This document shows, one piece after another, positions 10,579 to 20,879 of a stretch of 64,000 nt of DNA. Both the position numbers and the translations under genes were made by a program. How positions within the stretch are numbered: the stretch's first letter is position 1; each line of letters starts with the position of its first letter. The stretch spans positions 13,794,716 through 13,858,715 of the forward strand of contig JAJEKV010000004.1 of the NCBI GenBank assembly GCA_021234155.1. The letters are read 5' to 3'. The notes below the pieces were generated by a model, which had not been told where the DNA came from, did not search any database, and saw only the letters and a program-made list of their open reading frames with translations. The stretch is from Isoetes taiwanensis (lineage: Eukaryota; Streptophyta; Lycopodiopsida; Isoetales; Isoetaceae).

Positions 10579-11449
10579 TGTGCCAACGCTGAGAAATGTG
10601 TTGAGCTCCATGTATTCTCTTTGCTTTGGTAGAATGATGGATAAGCTAAAAGCTGGTGAAAGCAGATAGAGTTTGCCTCGCCATGATTAGCTGGCCAAGT
10701 TTTACTGAAGGTCAAAACTCGGGGTGGTATTTATCTTTAAGTTCATAGGTTATTGGAATCACGCCAGACCTTGGAGGCTAATATGGAAGAACCAGAACTC
10801 CAGCGTTTTTTATGACAGTTCTTTAAGGCGCCAAGCATCAGGATGGTCATCCTTCCATTCTATTAAATAGTCCGTTTCCCTGTCCACCCAAACAACATTG
10901 AAAAAGATGTTGTTGCAGAGTATATAGCACCATGGTCATCCTAAAGCTGACAAACATTAATCGAAGGAGCTTCTTGAGGAAGAGGGAGCATCTTCATAAA
11001 TTTGCAAACTCGATAAAATCTGGTTAAGAAAACTAACTGTCTTCATGTAATTCAAAAACGGCCTACTACACATGTAACACTATTCCTTCTCCATTTCCAT
11101 ACTGCTTGGTGATGCCAAAAGCAAGCATTACTAGAAGATCACAAGAAGAAAGATGTAAAGTCCATGTAGCTATGTTACCAGGAACATCTGAGAAAAGGAA
11201 GTTTTTGTCAAGGAGAGAGCAACTTACACATAACTGCCATTAGGAAATTACTGTTAGTTGTGTTTGAAACATAAAGGCAATGGCAGCATCAGCTGTATGA
11301 AAGGTAACATGAAAAGCTCATAGAAGTCCTTTACTGCAATAATGGACGATTTGCAGTCTAGGTAACTCCGCAATACGTGGTGGTGCATATCTCCTATGTG
11401 CAGGTGGCTTTTCGCGACTTAATCTAGATTTCCTCTCCTAATGCCTCAG

Positions 11450-11831
11450 TATGCTCATATCTATGGAGGTCAGCAAACTGACTTGGACAGCAAAACAAGT
11501 GTCAGCCTGTCTTGGAGCTGCACTGAAAATGGGAAAAGCTGCCGACAAAGCAGAATCTGATTTTGTTGATGTTGGAAAGGATGTAGATTCCAAGGCTGCA
11601 AGTCTAGAGAGCATCCTGCCAGTTAAAGTGGATGAGCAGAAGCAAATTATAATTTGCGAGAAAGAGTGGATGGTTGAAGAGAATGTGGATGCTCCACACT
11701 CCAGTTCAAATTTACGATCATTTATGAATAGCTTACTGTCATTGGTAGCTGAACTTGGTAATTCTCGAAGGTTGTGCATCCAATATTGTCAGCATAAGTT
11801 ACCAAAGGGGCTGTTCATTGTTTCTTTCTGA
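11450..11831 (+). pseudogene. Exon fragment, unrecognised protein, with one-base frameshift
   Basis: After ATGCCTCAG the frame reads YAHIYGGQQTDLDSKTSVSL SWSCTENGK. In this copy an extra A at about 11,533-11,537 (GGGAAAAGC against GGGAAAGC in the partner) shifts the frame; the continuation KAESDFVDVGKDVDSKAASL and ILPVKVDEQKQIIICEK is then read one base over, to a stop at 11,829. The partner at 40,555-40,770 runs through both parts in a single frame. The segment is hydrophilic and Lys/Asp-rich. No family is recognised. Confidence 0.45.
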
Positions 11832-12425
11832 CAACTCATTTCTCACAAAAGGTTTCCCATGATGTTGATATCTAGAAATACCTTTCGTAATAGCTGCATT
11901 TAATATGGTGACAAAATGTTTTCTGAATTAAACTCCAGCTCTAATTTCAGAAGCATCTGACATATGCCCATTTTGGCCAACATACTTTTGCATTAAGCTA
12001 GAATCAACAAGTCAAATTCAAGTCGAATAACCTTCTCTCAATCTTTCTGCTTAGGTATGCATTCCTCATTAATGCCAGCAAGAAGCATACCTTCTGACGC
12101 ACGAGAGATATTAATAGAAGTGCAGCTGTCAGGTTCAATACCATGATAGTGCATGTGACATCTTTGATAAGGACATTCTGAATCTGTGCTGCTATTAATG
12201 CGTTTCCACAACGAGAAGACATGCTTTTGAAGTACGCCATCAAAGATAGACGTGCACTTACTGTAAATGTCCACAAGCAAGTTTATCAAAGACCTTTCTC
12301 TTGAAAATCCCTAGAGTCTATGTGCTGGAGCACCCATGTAACATCTGTCTGGAAGTCTCTTAAAAGTCCACATATGCATATGCATTTACCTGTGCTGTGC
12401 TCATGATTATCATGCGTCTCTTCTG

Positions 12426-12640
12426 GTGACAATAAGTGGCGGACACTTCAACCATCATAAAAGACGAGGAAGCCACCATTTAAAACTCATCCGACTCCAA
12501 GAAGAAGTGCGGCAGCCCACCTCGATGCATTCACAATACAGAGCGTACCAGAGGAGGAGGAGGAAGGAGGTCCGAGAACATCTGGAAATGTTTGCAAAAT
12601 GGTCAAAACACATGATATCCTGATTTACATATAACCATTT
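12426..12640 (+). pseudogene. Exon fragment with acidic run, unrecognised protein (copy 1 of 3)
   Basis: Damaged copy of a coding stretch that is fully open at 41,074-41,286. Here the order is KPPFKTHPTP, SAAAHLDAFTIQSVPEEEEE and GGPRTSGNVCKMVKTHD, but the upstream part is out of frame after a small deletion near 12,453. A third copy is at 42,147-42,356. Conservation of the peptide across copies supports coding ancestry; function is unknown. Confidence 0.4.
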
Positions 12641-12769
12641 TACTTTAGTTAAAGACCATTCTACTTTATCTCTGGAAAAATCAAATGCATCCACGGGAGA
12701 ATCATTTCAAGGGTTAGCTAACCTGTAGATAGTGCCAACAATACAAAATAAGCTACACGAATACACCAG

Positions 12770-13340
12770 AGTTGCTCTTTCCTTACCTTCCTTGATTTAC
12801 ATCTTGCCCTTTTTCATCTGAGAAAAAGCAGGCAACTATCTGCTGAATCTATAAAAATGTCAATTTTTTTCTTACATTCTTGATTTCCGATTTGTTCTTT
12901 TTATCTTTGTAAAAGACACAACCACCTGCTGAATCCATAAAAGATGGACTAATGAAGATGTACAGAATAAAAGCATGCTCTGTTTGAGCCAACACTTTCC
13001 ATATACGCAAAACACTTAAGTTCAGGAACCCAATATTGAGCTTTTTCGCTGCGTGCTTAATTTCTGATCAGGATATAGTTAATGAGTAGTGCAGCGGTCT
13101 AAAGCGAGAAAAAAGTAGCCCTTTTTAATCCAGCAAGTAAAACAAGAACAACGAATATAATGATTACGAGCAAGAGTATATATGCAGGAATATCTGTTTC
13201 AAAAAATAAGAAGCAAAGCAATGCTTATCTTTCTCCTTGTTATTGATTTTGGGGCCTTTGCCATAGCCATGAAAATGCTAGAAATGGCAAACCTGGAAAA
13301 AGCCGAAGTTCTTGGGCAGTCGTGAAAGCTCTAAGCATGC
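12770..13340 (-). pseudogene. Partial copy of a minus-strand multi-exon gene (upstream exons only)
   Basis: On the minus strand, after the acceptor CCATTTCTAG, the sequence reads HFHGYGKGPKINNKEKDK (about 13,215-13,285). Two further exon-like pieces follow downstream at about 12,900 and 12,800, the latter reading VACFFSDEKGQDVNQG before a GTAAG donor. The terminal exon found in the other copies is missing. The unit is repeated directly at 13,738-14,470, so it looks like a local tandem duplication of about 1 kb. The gene is unrecognised. Confidence 0.4.
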
Positions 13341-13737
13341 ATTTAAGCAGTTTCAAATATAAAGGATAACACAACGTTCCAGAAATAGGACTTGTATGGT
13401 CAGGTGGACTTGCAAATACTTTGTACAGTGATATTAATATGGTTCAAACAAAAAATAGAGCAAGGAAGGAAAACATGATTAGCATGGGAAAATCAAATGC
13501 ATCCATGGGAGAATCATTTCAGGGGTTAGCTGACCTGTAGATAGTGTCAACAGTAAGCAACACAAATACACCAGTTGCTCTATGACCCAACATAGGCATC
13601 AATTTGGAGAAACCTGTATGCTCCAACACTGATGGGGTTTCTCCAAGGGCCATGTTCATATTTGTTGCTCAAACATTCTACAAAGGCTATCAGAGAAAAA
13701 TGGAAAGGTTGATGCCCTTACTTCAACTTCTATTTTA

Positions 13738-14470
13738 CTATCCAGAGTTCAGTGATTCAAGGTCTTCTTCAAACATATCAAAAATCTCGTCATCATCCTG
13801 TGCAACTTCTTAAATTGCTGCTGGTCAGGAGCTTCCTTTTTCTGCCTCTTCCTAAAGGCAAACTGTCCCTTGACAAACGGCCCTCTTCAGTGATCCTTTC
13901 AAAATGAGTGCGTTCTCTGACATATTTAGTCAATTCTTTTCTTACCTTCCTTGATTTCCAACTTGCCCTTTTTCATCTGAGAAAAAGCGGGCAACCACCT
14001 GCTGAATCTGAAAAATGTCAATTTTTTTCTTACATTCTTGATTTCCAATTTGCTCTTTTTCATCTTTGCAAAAGACAAAACCACCTTCTGAATCCTTACA
14101 GATGGACAAATGAAGATGTACAGAATAAAAGCATGCTCAGTTTGGCCAACACTTTCCCTTTATACCAAAAAACTTAAGTTCAGGAACCCAACATTGAACT
14201 TTTTCGCTGCTTGCTTAATTTTGGATCAGGAATACAGTTAATCAGGTCTAAATCAGGAATACAGGAATCAGGTCTAAAGCTAGAAAAAAGTAGGCCTTTT
14301 GATCCAGCAAGTAAAACAAGAACGACAAATATGATGATTACGAGCAAGAGTATAACGCATGAATATCTGTTTCAAAAAATAAGAAGCTAAGCAACGCTTA
14401 TCTTTCTCCTTGTTATTGATTTTGGGGCCTTTTCCAGAGCCATGAAAATGCTAGAAATGGCAAACCTGGA
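13738..14470 (-). pseudogene. Minus-strand multi-exon gene remnant, fuller copy
   Basis: In minus-sense order: HFHGSGKGPKINNKEKDKR after TTTCTAG (about 14,385-14,445); GGFVFCKDEKEQIGNQE (about 14,045); ACFFSDEKGQVGNQG (about 13,950-13,990), which resembles the previous piece as if an exon had been duplicated; and a terminal exon EVAQDDDEIFDMFEEDLESL with NSG and TAG at 13,738-13,740. Each piece is next to plausible AG or GT(AAG) splice words. A second copy at 42.64-43.34 kb has an almost identical acidic C-terminus. I cannot name the protein. A stop in the last exon frame just upstream (ATT TAA) suggests the acceptor lies there or that this copy is dead. Confidence 0.45.
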
Positions 14471-14659
14471 AAAAGAAAATAACATGCATTTAACCAGTTT
14501 CAAATATAAAGGATAACTTGCAGAAATAGGACTTGTATGGTCAGGTGGACTTTCAAATACTTAGAATTTGTAGCGTACGGTTCAAACAATAAAGGTTGGC
14601 AAATTATCCAGAGGCATAAGATTTTGGTAACGGTGGGCCTAAAAGAAAGGGGTTAGGGT

Positions 14660-15175
14660 TGTGGGAATTCTTCTTCTTCCCCCCCTTTTTTTTAAAAAAA
14701 AAAGCAACGGTTGCATGTTAGAATTCCGTGGCACTCATCGTCCGAGCACGGCGGGCAGCCTGATCTCCATCCCGTTATGTTGGAGGAGATGGCGAGCATG
14801 CCGGGCGGCCAGATGCCGCTCCCTATGTTTTGGAGGGTGTTGCGCATGTGGCCTGCCAAATAGGTAGGCTCTGAGGTTTTCGGTGTTGGGAAGGATGTGG
14901 CGTGTTGGTCGATGGCTCCTTAGTTGTGCTCTTTGATTGCTTGATGGTGGAACAGTTTCTTCCCGAGTCCATATTTTCTGTGCTAGTTGTACAATTGCAC
15001 TCCTTAAGAACCAGACAGGTTTTGCAATCATGCTGTTTTTTGTACATATGGCCTCATCAAGGGCTTTCTTGGTGAAAGGATTCTTGAAGAAGTTTCTTCT
15101 ATTTGCATGTAGGGACTTTGTCTCCAATGATGTTTTCTTGTACGTTGCATTTCCTCTATGGGGAGAGCTTTCTTT
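14660..15175 (+). other. 5'-UTR-like and possibly coding sequence left of the retrotransposon
   Basis: GGGGTTAGGGTTGTGGGAATTC (a telo-box-like word inside) and a C/T-rich stretch precede a plus-strand frame reading EHGGQPDLHPVMLEEMASMP then GGQMPLPMFWRVLRMWPAK and a stop at about 14,863. Further right, 15,040-15,185 reads KGFLKKFLLFACRDFVSNDV. The family is not recognised. The chromovirus has inserted 3' of this, at GATGA. A rearranged version is at 55.02-55.54 kb. Confidence 0.25.
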
Positions 15176-15180
15176 GATGA
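15176..15180 (+). repeat. Target-site duplication, left copy (GATGA)
   Basis: GATGA directly before the left LTR is repeated exactly at 20,280-20,284 directly after the right LTR, the 5-bp duplication expected from a Ty3/gypsy integrase. Confidence 0.95.
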
Positions 15181-15419
15181 TGAAATGAACTCGTGACGTT
15201 GCAGGCCAACTCACCACCCAACCACGAGCTCACAGCCAAAAGATAACTGTCCTTGAACTCTCCCCCGAGCATCTATATAGCCTGCACGTCCTTTGGCCTT
15301 TAAAGGCCCGTGTCCCTCTTTAGCCAAAAGGCCATCTAAATATGCCATGTGTCCCTCTTTAGCCAAAAGGCCATCTAAATATGCCATGTCCAAAAAGGCC
15401 ACGTCCAATGCATATTTCA
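15181..15419 (-). repeat. 3' LTR of the chromovirus (239 bp)
   Basis: Begins TGAAATGAACTCGTGACG and ends CATATTTCA on the plus strand. Contains a CTATATAGCC TATA-like word and an internal direct repeat of about 43 bp (TGTCCCTCTTTAGCCAAAAG starting at about 15,310 and 15,351). Identical to the other LTR. Confidence 0.95.
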
Positions 15420-15432
15420 TTCCCTCCCTCTT
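15420..15432 (-). promoter_or_regulatory. Polypurine tract
   Basis: Plus-strand TTCCCTCCCTCTT is AAGAGGGAGGGAA on the minus strand, directly before the 3' LTR in the element's own direction: the second-strand priming site. Confidence 0.85.
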
Positions 15433-15589
15433 GACATTGCAGCAGTCCTCTGCTGCAAAAGGGGTCTTTAATTTCCTTTAGCCATCTTAGCATAATCTTT
15501 CCTTGGCCCTCTCTTAGGCCGGCTAGTAGTAGCCTGTTCTTGGACATCTTGTTGTCCCTCGCCTTCCTTTTGCCTTCCTGGCCCTTATA

Positions 15590-15715
15590 TTCTTGTAGAA
15601 TATCCTGATAGTCATCTAAAACATTGCCACGCACTCCATGAAGCGCCCCTCCAAAGGTTTGTCGAAGAAACTTAACCAAGTATTGTCTTGAACCACTAGT
15701 GGATTTATCCGCCAA
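15590..15715 (-). pseudogene. Chromodomain of the chromovirus
   Basis: Minus frame starting near 15,715 reads KSTSGSRQYLVKFLRQTFGG and later LDDYQDILQEYKGQ. The (Y)LVKF...I.EY pattern is that of the divergent chromodomain at the end of chromovirus integrases, which helps direct insertion to chromatin. It lies between the integrase C-terminus and the polypurine tract as expected. An indel and lost aromatic residues make function unlikely. Confidence 0.65.
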
Positions 15716-15819
15716 AATTGTTTCCTATTTAGAACTTCTAATCATCAATCAATTCTCGCCTCGCTTAACCTCCCAAGTTGAGGTAACTCCTTACCATGAT
15801 AAGCCTTTAGGAATGAAAC

Positions 15820-16990
15820 ATTCACTACATCATGCATTTTCCAACCTTGAGGCAATCTTAATTGATATGCATTCTCATTGACCACTTTAATAACTTGAAA
15901 TGGTCCATGGAAACGGGTGCCAACTTAAGATCCTTCTTGGCATGCCAAGATCTTTCTTAAAGTGGCCTTTATGGATCCTCATCCATACCCAATCTCCTTC
16001 CTTAAAACCACCGGTTGCCGCAACTTAGATGATTTATTTGCAAAAGATGCTTGAGCATCTCAATACGCTTGAAGCAAGTCTATGAGATCCTTATGCTCAA
16101 TAACCAAATCATCGCCACTGAACATCCTCACACACTCGAAAGAGTGGCTCCTCATTCCACCATAGACCGCCCAAAAAGGGTCATCTTTATGGTAGACCGA
16201 TAGGTATTATTATACACAAATTCAACAATAGGCAAATACTCTTCCCAATGACCTTGATGTTCATTGACAAACCCCCTTAAGATGGAACAAATAACTTTAT
16301 TTACCACCCGGATTGTCCATCGGGCCGGTGAAACGCAAGAGAGAACCTTAACTCGCCCCAATTGCATAAACAATGCCTTCCGTAATTTACTAGTAAACTT
16401 TGTATCACGATCGATATAATAATCTTTGGCAACCCATGTAGCCTAAATATCTCTTTGATAAAGAGCGTGAATGCACTATAAGCCGCCAACTTATCCAACA
16501 AGGAATAAAATGAGCGTGCTTAGTTAAACAATCAACAATTGTCCAAATGACGTTGTTCTTATGAAACCGGAGGAAGACCAACAATAAAATCCATAGTGAT
16601 CTGTTCCCACTTTGCCTCGTGAATAGGCAAGGATAAAGGAACACCATGAGGTTTCTTGTTCGCTTTATCCGCTGACAAGTAACACAATGCCGAATATGAA
16701 CCAAAATATCTCTCCCCAATCCAGGCCAAATAAAGTATGGTTCAAGCTTTGCCAAAGTTGCCCCCACGCCACGATGACCCGCAGTAGGTGCATCATGAAC
16801 TTCTTTAAGAATAAGTGACCGAAAGTTCCGCACAATGCATAGCTTTGGACCTTTATACAAGAACCCATTAACGATCTTATATCCATATGCATTGCCACTT
16901 TGAGCTAACAACCAAATATTCTTATAATCAGGGTCAGTGGCATACAATGGTTTCATTCCCTCCAAATGGTTGGATTGTGCTATAGAAAGA
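15820..16990 (-). pseudogene. Integrase domain (broken)
   Basis: The HHCC zinc-binding module is visible: KEVHDAPTAGHRGVGATLAK at about 16,770-16,815 and then IRHCVTCQRIKR at about 16,665-16,700. Catalytic-core pieces follow in shifted frames, for example SIVIQSLLVNYGR near 16,400 and NEHQGHWEEYLPIVEFVYNN (16,200-16,265), a well-known conserved block. The C-terminal GPFQVIKVVNENAYQLRLPQ segment lies at about 15,845-15,905. It would join element DNA to the target. At least three frame changes are seen. Confidence 0.88.
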
Positions 16991-16999
16991 GAACAAACT

Positions 17000-17470
17000 G
17001 CATAACGTCTACTTAAAGCATCAGCTACAACATTCTCTTTACCAGGACGATAATCCACTGAAAAATCATATTGCTGCATAAAAGCAACCCATTTCAACTG
17101 CCTTTCCGATAAGGTTTTCTCAGGAAACAATGTGCCAATGCTTTGGTGGTCACTGTAATATGAACTGTGGACCCTATAAGATAGTGTCGCCACACTTTCA
17201 AAGCATGAATGACAAACGAAAATTCCTTATCATAAACACTATATCTACTTTCTCGTGTCGTCGAAAACTTCCGACTTTCATAAGCAATAGGATGACCATC
17301 CTCAAGATCAAAACCGCTACCAAAGCCACACCACTTGCATCAACACATAACAAGAAAGGTAGACCAAACTTTGGCAAACGCAGTAATGTGAGGATTAACC
17401 ATGGCATCCTTTAAAACTTGGAAAGCAAACCGATGATCATGATTCCATTGAAAGGAACATCTTTTCAGAG
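17000..17470 (-). pseudogene. RNase H domain (broken)
   Basis: Minus-strand pieces include PFLLCVDASGVALVAVL (17,310-17,360, the DAS-containing first motif) and the terminal ERQLKWVAFMQQYDFSVDYR then PGKENVVADALSRRY (17,000-17,115), a conserved gypsy signature. It would remove RNA from the RNA/DNA hybrid during reverse transcription. The middle is out of frame. Confidence 0.88.
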
Positions 17471-17479
17471 CAACAAATA

Positions 17480-18180
17480 TAAATCTGAAGCTAAACGAGC
17501 AAAATTTCAGACAAACTTCCTATAATAACCGCATAAGCCCAAAAAGGAACGCAATGCAAAGAATCAAGTAGGTAATCGCCAATCCACAATTGCTTGAACC
17601 TTACCGAATCAACTTTAAGACCCTCAAAAAAACAATATGACCCAAATATTCAATTTCCGATTGGAAAAAGATACTTTTCTTAGGATTAAGAGTAATAGAC
17701 TCCTCCCTCAACCGACGGAAAACCTCCCCGCAAATGCAAGTAATGGTCTTCCTCGGACTTACTAAAAACTAATATGTCATCAAAGAACACGACAACATAA
17801 ACGCCATGCACATCTTCAAATATTCGCCCCATTAGCCTCAAGAAAAGAAGCCGGGCGATTTGTAAGTCCAAATGGCATGACCAAAAACTCATAATGTCCA
17901 AAGGTTGTCCTAAACGCAGCCTTTTATGAACATCTTCAAAGCGCAACCTTAAGTTGCCAATACCCCGACTTAAGATCAAGACGGCTAAAAACCGTGGCAC
18001 CTTGGAGTTGATCAAACAAATCATCCGCCCCTTTGGTATAGGAAACCGATTCTTAATGGTTATCTTATTCAAAGCGCCGATAATCTATACACATGCGCCA
18101 GAGTTATCTTTTTTCTTAACCAACAAGACAGAGCACCAAAAGGTGAAGAACTATGGCGGATCAATCCAAATTTTGAAGCA
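17480..18180 (-). pseudogene. Reverse transcriptase domain (broken)
   Basis: In minus order: LVKKKDNSGACV (about 18,090-18,130), [14 protein letters not shown] (about 18,025-18,070), a MPFGLTN-like region altered by frameshifts, and the catalytic box VVVFFDDILVFSKSEEDHYL (17,735-17,800), where FFDD replaces the usual YxDD in plant gypsy fashion. At least four frame changes. It would copy the element RNA into DNA inside cytoplasmic particles. Confidence 0.9.
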
Positions 18181-18499
18181 ACTCATCAAGTCGGGCGCCT
18201 AATCTCAACTTGTTGGCCATGCATTCTCCGATAAGGAGCTTGATTAGGAGGTTCTTTCCCAAGAAGAAGATCAACCCGTGGTCCTCCAAACGCTAGGGTG
18301 GTAAAGTTTGTGGAATTTCATTTGAAAAGACATCATCAAAATAATGCAAAAAGCTTGTTTGACGCTTCATTTAATGGGGATACATCTATCTTAGAACGCA
18401 AAACCACCAAATACACAAAATGAGTTTTCATTGCCAAACGCTTAAACCTGCATAAATGTAAACCGTGGGAATAGGGGAAACAATATCATCCTTCACAAA

Positions 18500-18720
18500 C
18501 TTGAAGGTCTTTTTACCCTTCCAAGGATAACATAACAATACCCGCTTCCAATCTATAAGAGGATTAATAGCCTTATGCCATGGCATGCCGAGAATAATAT
18601 CCATACCTCCAAGGTCGAGACCATGAAAGAACGCTTACGATATATCCCCGCAATTGAAATTCAACATCCTTGACCATAAATGAAGAAGGCGAGGGGCAAC
18701 ATTCAAGAAAGCGTAAGATA
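18500..18720 (-). pseudogene. Aspartic protease region (broken)
   Basis: Minus-strand DLGGMDIILGMPWHKAINPL then IDWKRVL (about 18,545-18,620) matches the C-terminal GMDxILGMxWL...NPxIDW block of retroviral-type aspartic proteases in gypsy elements. The catalytic D(S/T)G itself was not clearly read; a degraded candidate lies near 18,800. It would cleave the Gag-Pol polyprotein. Confidence 0.75.
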
Positions 18721-19034
18721 ATTCTACATCACTTGATAAAGGAATAGAAGTTAATTTTAGTTCTTTCACCAAGCGAAAGCAGAAATAAAATCAAACTCAC
18801 CGCCCGGATCGAATAAGACATGTACTTTTTGATCTTGAATAGTAGCCCAAAATCGTAAGAGACTACTATTCTCAACGTAATCCATATCCCATTTTTCCTG
18901 ACCGTAGCCACCTTTTTCCCTTTTCCATCTCCGCGAATGTAAGCTACTTTCTTACTTTTATCCTCTTTCTTAGTCCCGCACTTAAGAGTAGGTGTAGCTT
19001 CCTTTCGCTCCCCTTTCTTTCTTTTCAAGTAAGT

Positions 19035-20016
19035 AGGGCATTCATAAAACTTATGATCAGCTTGAATAACAAACAAAACACTTATTTTCCCGCATAAGCC
19101 GCTTCTTGCGCCGCTTTTGATACGATTCCTTTAGCTCTTTGGCCCCAATGGTTCGCTATCCTCCGCAACGCCTGTGTCGCGGCCGCTTGAATGGCCTGCA
19201 CCCTAGAGCAGATCCCATTGATTTATCACGAAAACCACTTTTTTCATAGAAACTTTGAGGCCACGCTTGAGCATTAATGGCTTCGTTAAGGGCCAAACCT
19301 TCCTCCTCTACTTTCTCTCGCCATCTTACGAGCTCACCAAAAGAAAGATTGGCAACTTGCGTGTCGAGCTTTGCCCGCATCTAACGATGAACCCCACCCA
19401 TGAGTTTTTCGGACTTCTCGGTATCATTTTTACTAAGCTGAAGTCCTTTCTTTAAAACTCGTGCGGCAAAGGCTCTAATAGCTTCGTGTTTTGTTGGGTC
19501 AACTTATTCCATTCAAATATAAGATCTCGCCCCCAATTATGACCCAAAAAACGATTTTTGATTTGCTTTTCAAATTCCGCAAAGGTAACAATAGGTTGAT
19601 CGACCGGCCGGTTCTTCCGATATCCACCACCGTCCTTTGGTAACCCCATCCGATGACGCCAAAGAAAATATAACCGAAAGTGTCTTCGCTATCCTTAGTC
19701 TTAGCAAAATATGAATTCAAATCCCGAGCCACGCTGAAAAGTTCATCCGCATCATTAGTGGCAGCGAATACTTTTTGAATTCAATTTTGACGCTGGCACC
19801 TGCTTTTGATGCCACTACGGACGACGCCTGCAGCTTGCGCGAATCACTTCCACCCGCGCTGGCCATGAGAGAATCCAGCTCTTGCTTGCACCGCGCATTG
19901 AGCCTCTAAGCAAATGCAAGTTTTTCTCTCATGAGCGAATTATCATGCTCTAACTCAAAAAGTTTTTCCTTGAGCTCTTCATCTTCCAAGTTAACATTGG
20001 CAGGGGAACCGGCCAT
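19035..20016 (-). pseudogene. Gag region with zinc-knuckle remnant (broken)
   Basis: The start is the first ATG after the primer-binding site, at 20,016; 36 codons (MAGSPANVNLEDEELKEKLF...) run to a TAG at 19,906-19,908. In later frames come PIVTFAEFEKQIKNRFLGHN (about 19,535-19,595), LDTQVANLSFGELVRWREKV (about 19,310-19,370) and a damaged CCHC zinc knuckle, readable as ADHKFYECP, at 19,035-19,085. Gag would form the particle and bind RNA. Several frameshifts and a stop break it. Confidence 0.8.
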
Positions 20017-20027
20017 CGAAACTTGTT

Positions 20028-20039
20028 GCTCTGATACCA
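20028..20039 (-). promoter_or_regulatory. Primer-binding site for initiator tRNA-Met
   Basis: Minus-strand TGGTATCAGAGC, one base in from the 5' LTR, is complementary to the 3' end of plant initiator methionine tRNA, the usual primer of plant LTR retrotransposons. Confidence 0.95.
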
Positions 20040-20040
20040 C

Positions 20041-20279
20041 TGAAATGAACTCGTGACGTTGCAGGCCAACTCACCACCCAACCACGAGCTCACAGCCAAA
20101 AGATAACTGTCCTTGAACTCTCCCCCGAGCATCTATATAGCCTGCACGTCCTTTGGCCTTTAAAGGCCCGTGTCCCTCTTTAGCCAAAAGGCCATCTAAA
20201 TATGCCATGTGTCCCTCTTTAGCCAAAAGGCCATCTAAATATGCCATGTCCAAAAAGGCCACGTCCAATGCATATTTCA
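20041..20279 (-). repeat. 5' LTR of the chromovirus (239 bp)
   Basis: Same sequence as 15,181-15,419, offset exactly 4,860 bp, with no difference found on direct comparison. Followed by the right GATGA duplication at 20,280-20,284. Confidence 0.95.
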
Positions 20280-20284
20280 GATGA

Positions 20285-20760
20285 ATGGCTTTTTCAAGAA
20301 GTTTGTTTCCTTTGCATGTAGGGGTTTTGTCTCCAGTGACGTCTGGCTATGAGAAATTGGTTGTTGTTATCGCCTGTTCTTTATGTCCATCAATGCTCTT
20401 GACCTATTTTCATTGCGAAATGTATTCTCATTCTGTGCAATTTCCGATGTAATCTCATGTGATGGCGAATGTATTCTCATGTATGTAGTCTCGTGTAATA
20501 GGCAATGTATTGATTAACTCATTTTTGCTATTTGAATTCATGCTTATAGTTGTCAATGATTATATGCATTATATTCCACAATTATCTCCGTATAATGTAC
20601 ATACATACATACTTAAGGGAACGCCTCTCTTTAAAAGGTCTCATGTGTAAATTCGTGGTGCATTGAATTGGGATATTCACAAGAATCTCTCTAGATCCAA
20701 TTATCCAGAGTGTGCCATAAAGAGTGTGCGATAAGGAGTGTGCCACAGGAAAATATGATT
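20285..20760. other. Right flank of the chromovirus
   Basis: Plus-strand TTTTTCAAGAAGTTTG and CTTTGCATGTAGGGGTTTTG closely resemble 15,085-15,130 on the other side of the element, encoding FFKKFVSFACRGFVSSDV against FLKKFLLFACRDFVSNDV. So the element sits between two related segments, probably an older local duplication. The remaining 400 bp is AT-rich, UTR-like and without recognised coding. Confidence 0.4.
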
Positions 20761-20790
20761 AGCATGGTAAATAATGGTGTTGAACGTAAT

Positions 20791-20879
20791 AGAATGAGAA
20801 TGAGAATGAGAATGAGAATGAGAATGAGAATGAGAATGAGAATGAGAATGAGAATGAGAATGAGAATGAGAATGAGAAT
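20791..20879. repeat. (GAATGA)n hexanucleotide microsatellite
   Basis: About 14-15 uninterrupted copies of AGAATG, with a few more at 20,893-20,930. The His-Ser, Ile-Leu and Met-Arg repeat peptides readable through it are artefacts of the repeat, not genes. Its partner at 61,187-61,345 is longer and interrupted. Confidence 0.97.

Larger units (their letters stand above)
9540..12720. repeat. Duplicated block, copy 1 (partner at 38.64-42.44 kb)
   Basis: From TTGCTTGAAGACCTTGAGAC onward the sequence matches 38.64-42.44 kb in order and orientation, at roughly 95 percent by eye, with small indels and one extra internal repeat in the partner. Sequence shared includes presumptive exons and introns, so this is a DNA-level duplication and not a retrocopy. 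Both copies share frame-conserved coding fragments described separately. Confidence 0.8.
15181..20279 (-). mobile_element. Complete Ty3/gypsy chromovirus, about 5.1 kb, minus strand
   Basis: All structural marks are present: 239-bp LTRs (15,181-15,419 and 20,041-20,279) that I read as identical base for base, TG...CA ends within a TGAAAT/ATTTCA inverted repeat, a GATGA duplication, an initiator tRNA-Met primer-binding site and a polypurine tract. Domains in minus order are Gag, protease, reverse transcriptase, RNase H, integrase and a chromodomain, so it is a chromovirus; the small size and short LTRs resemble the Reina clade (inference). All coding parts are broken by frameshifts and stops, which contrasts with the identical LTRs. 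The element splits a sequence whose flanks resemble each other. A damaged second copy is at 55,545-60,678. Confidence 0.95.

Noticed and set aside
14735-15217. 160-codon minus-strand ORF
   Set aside because: It runs from flank sequence into the LTR end and is not kept in the second copy; probably chance.
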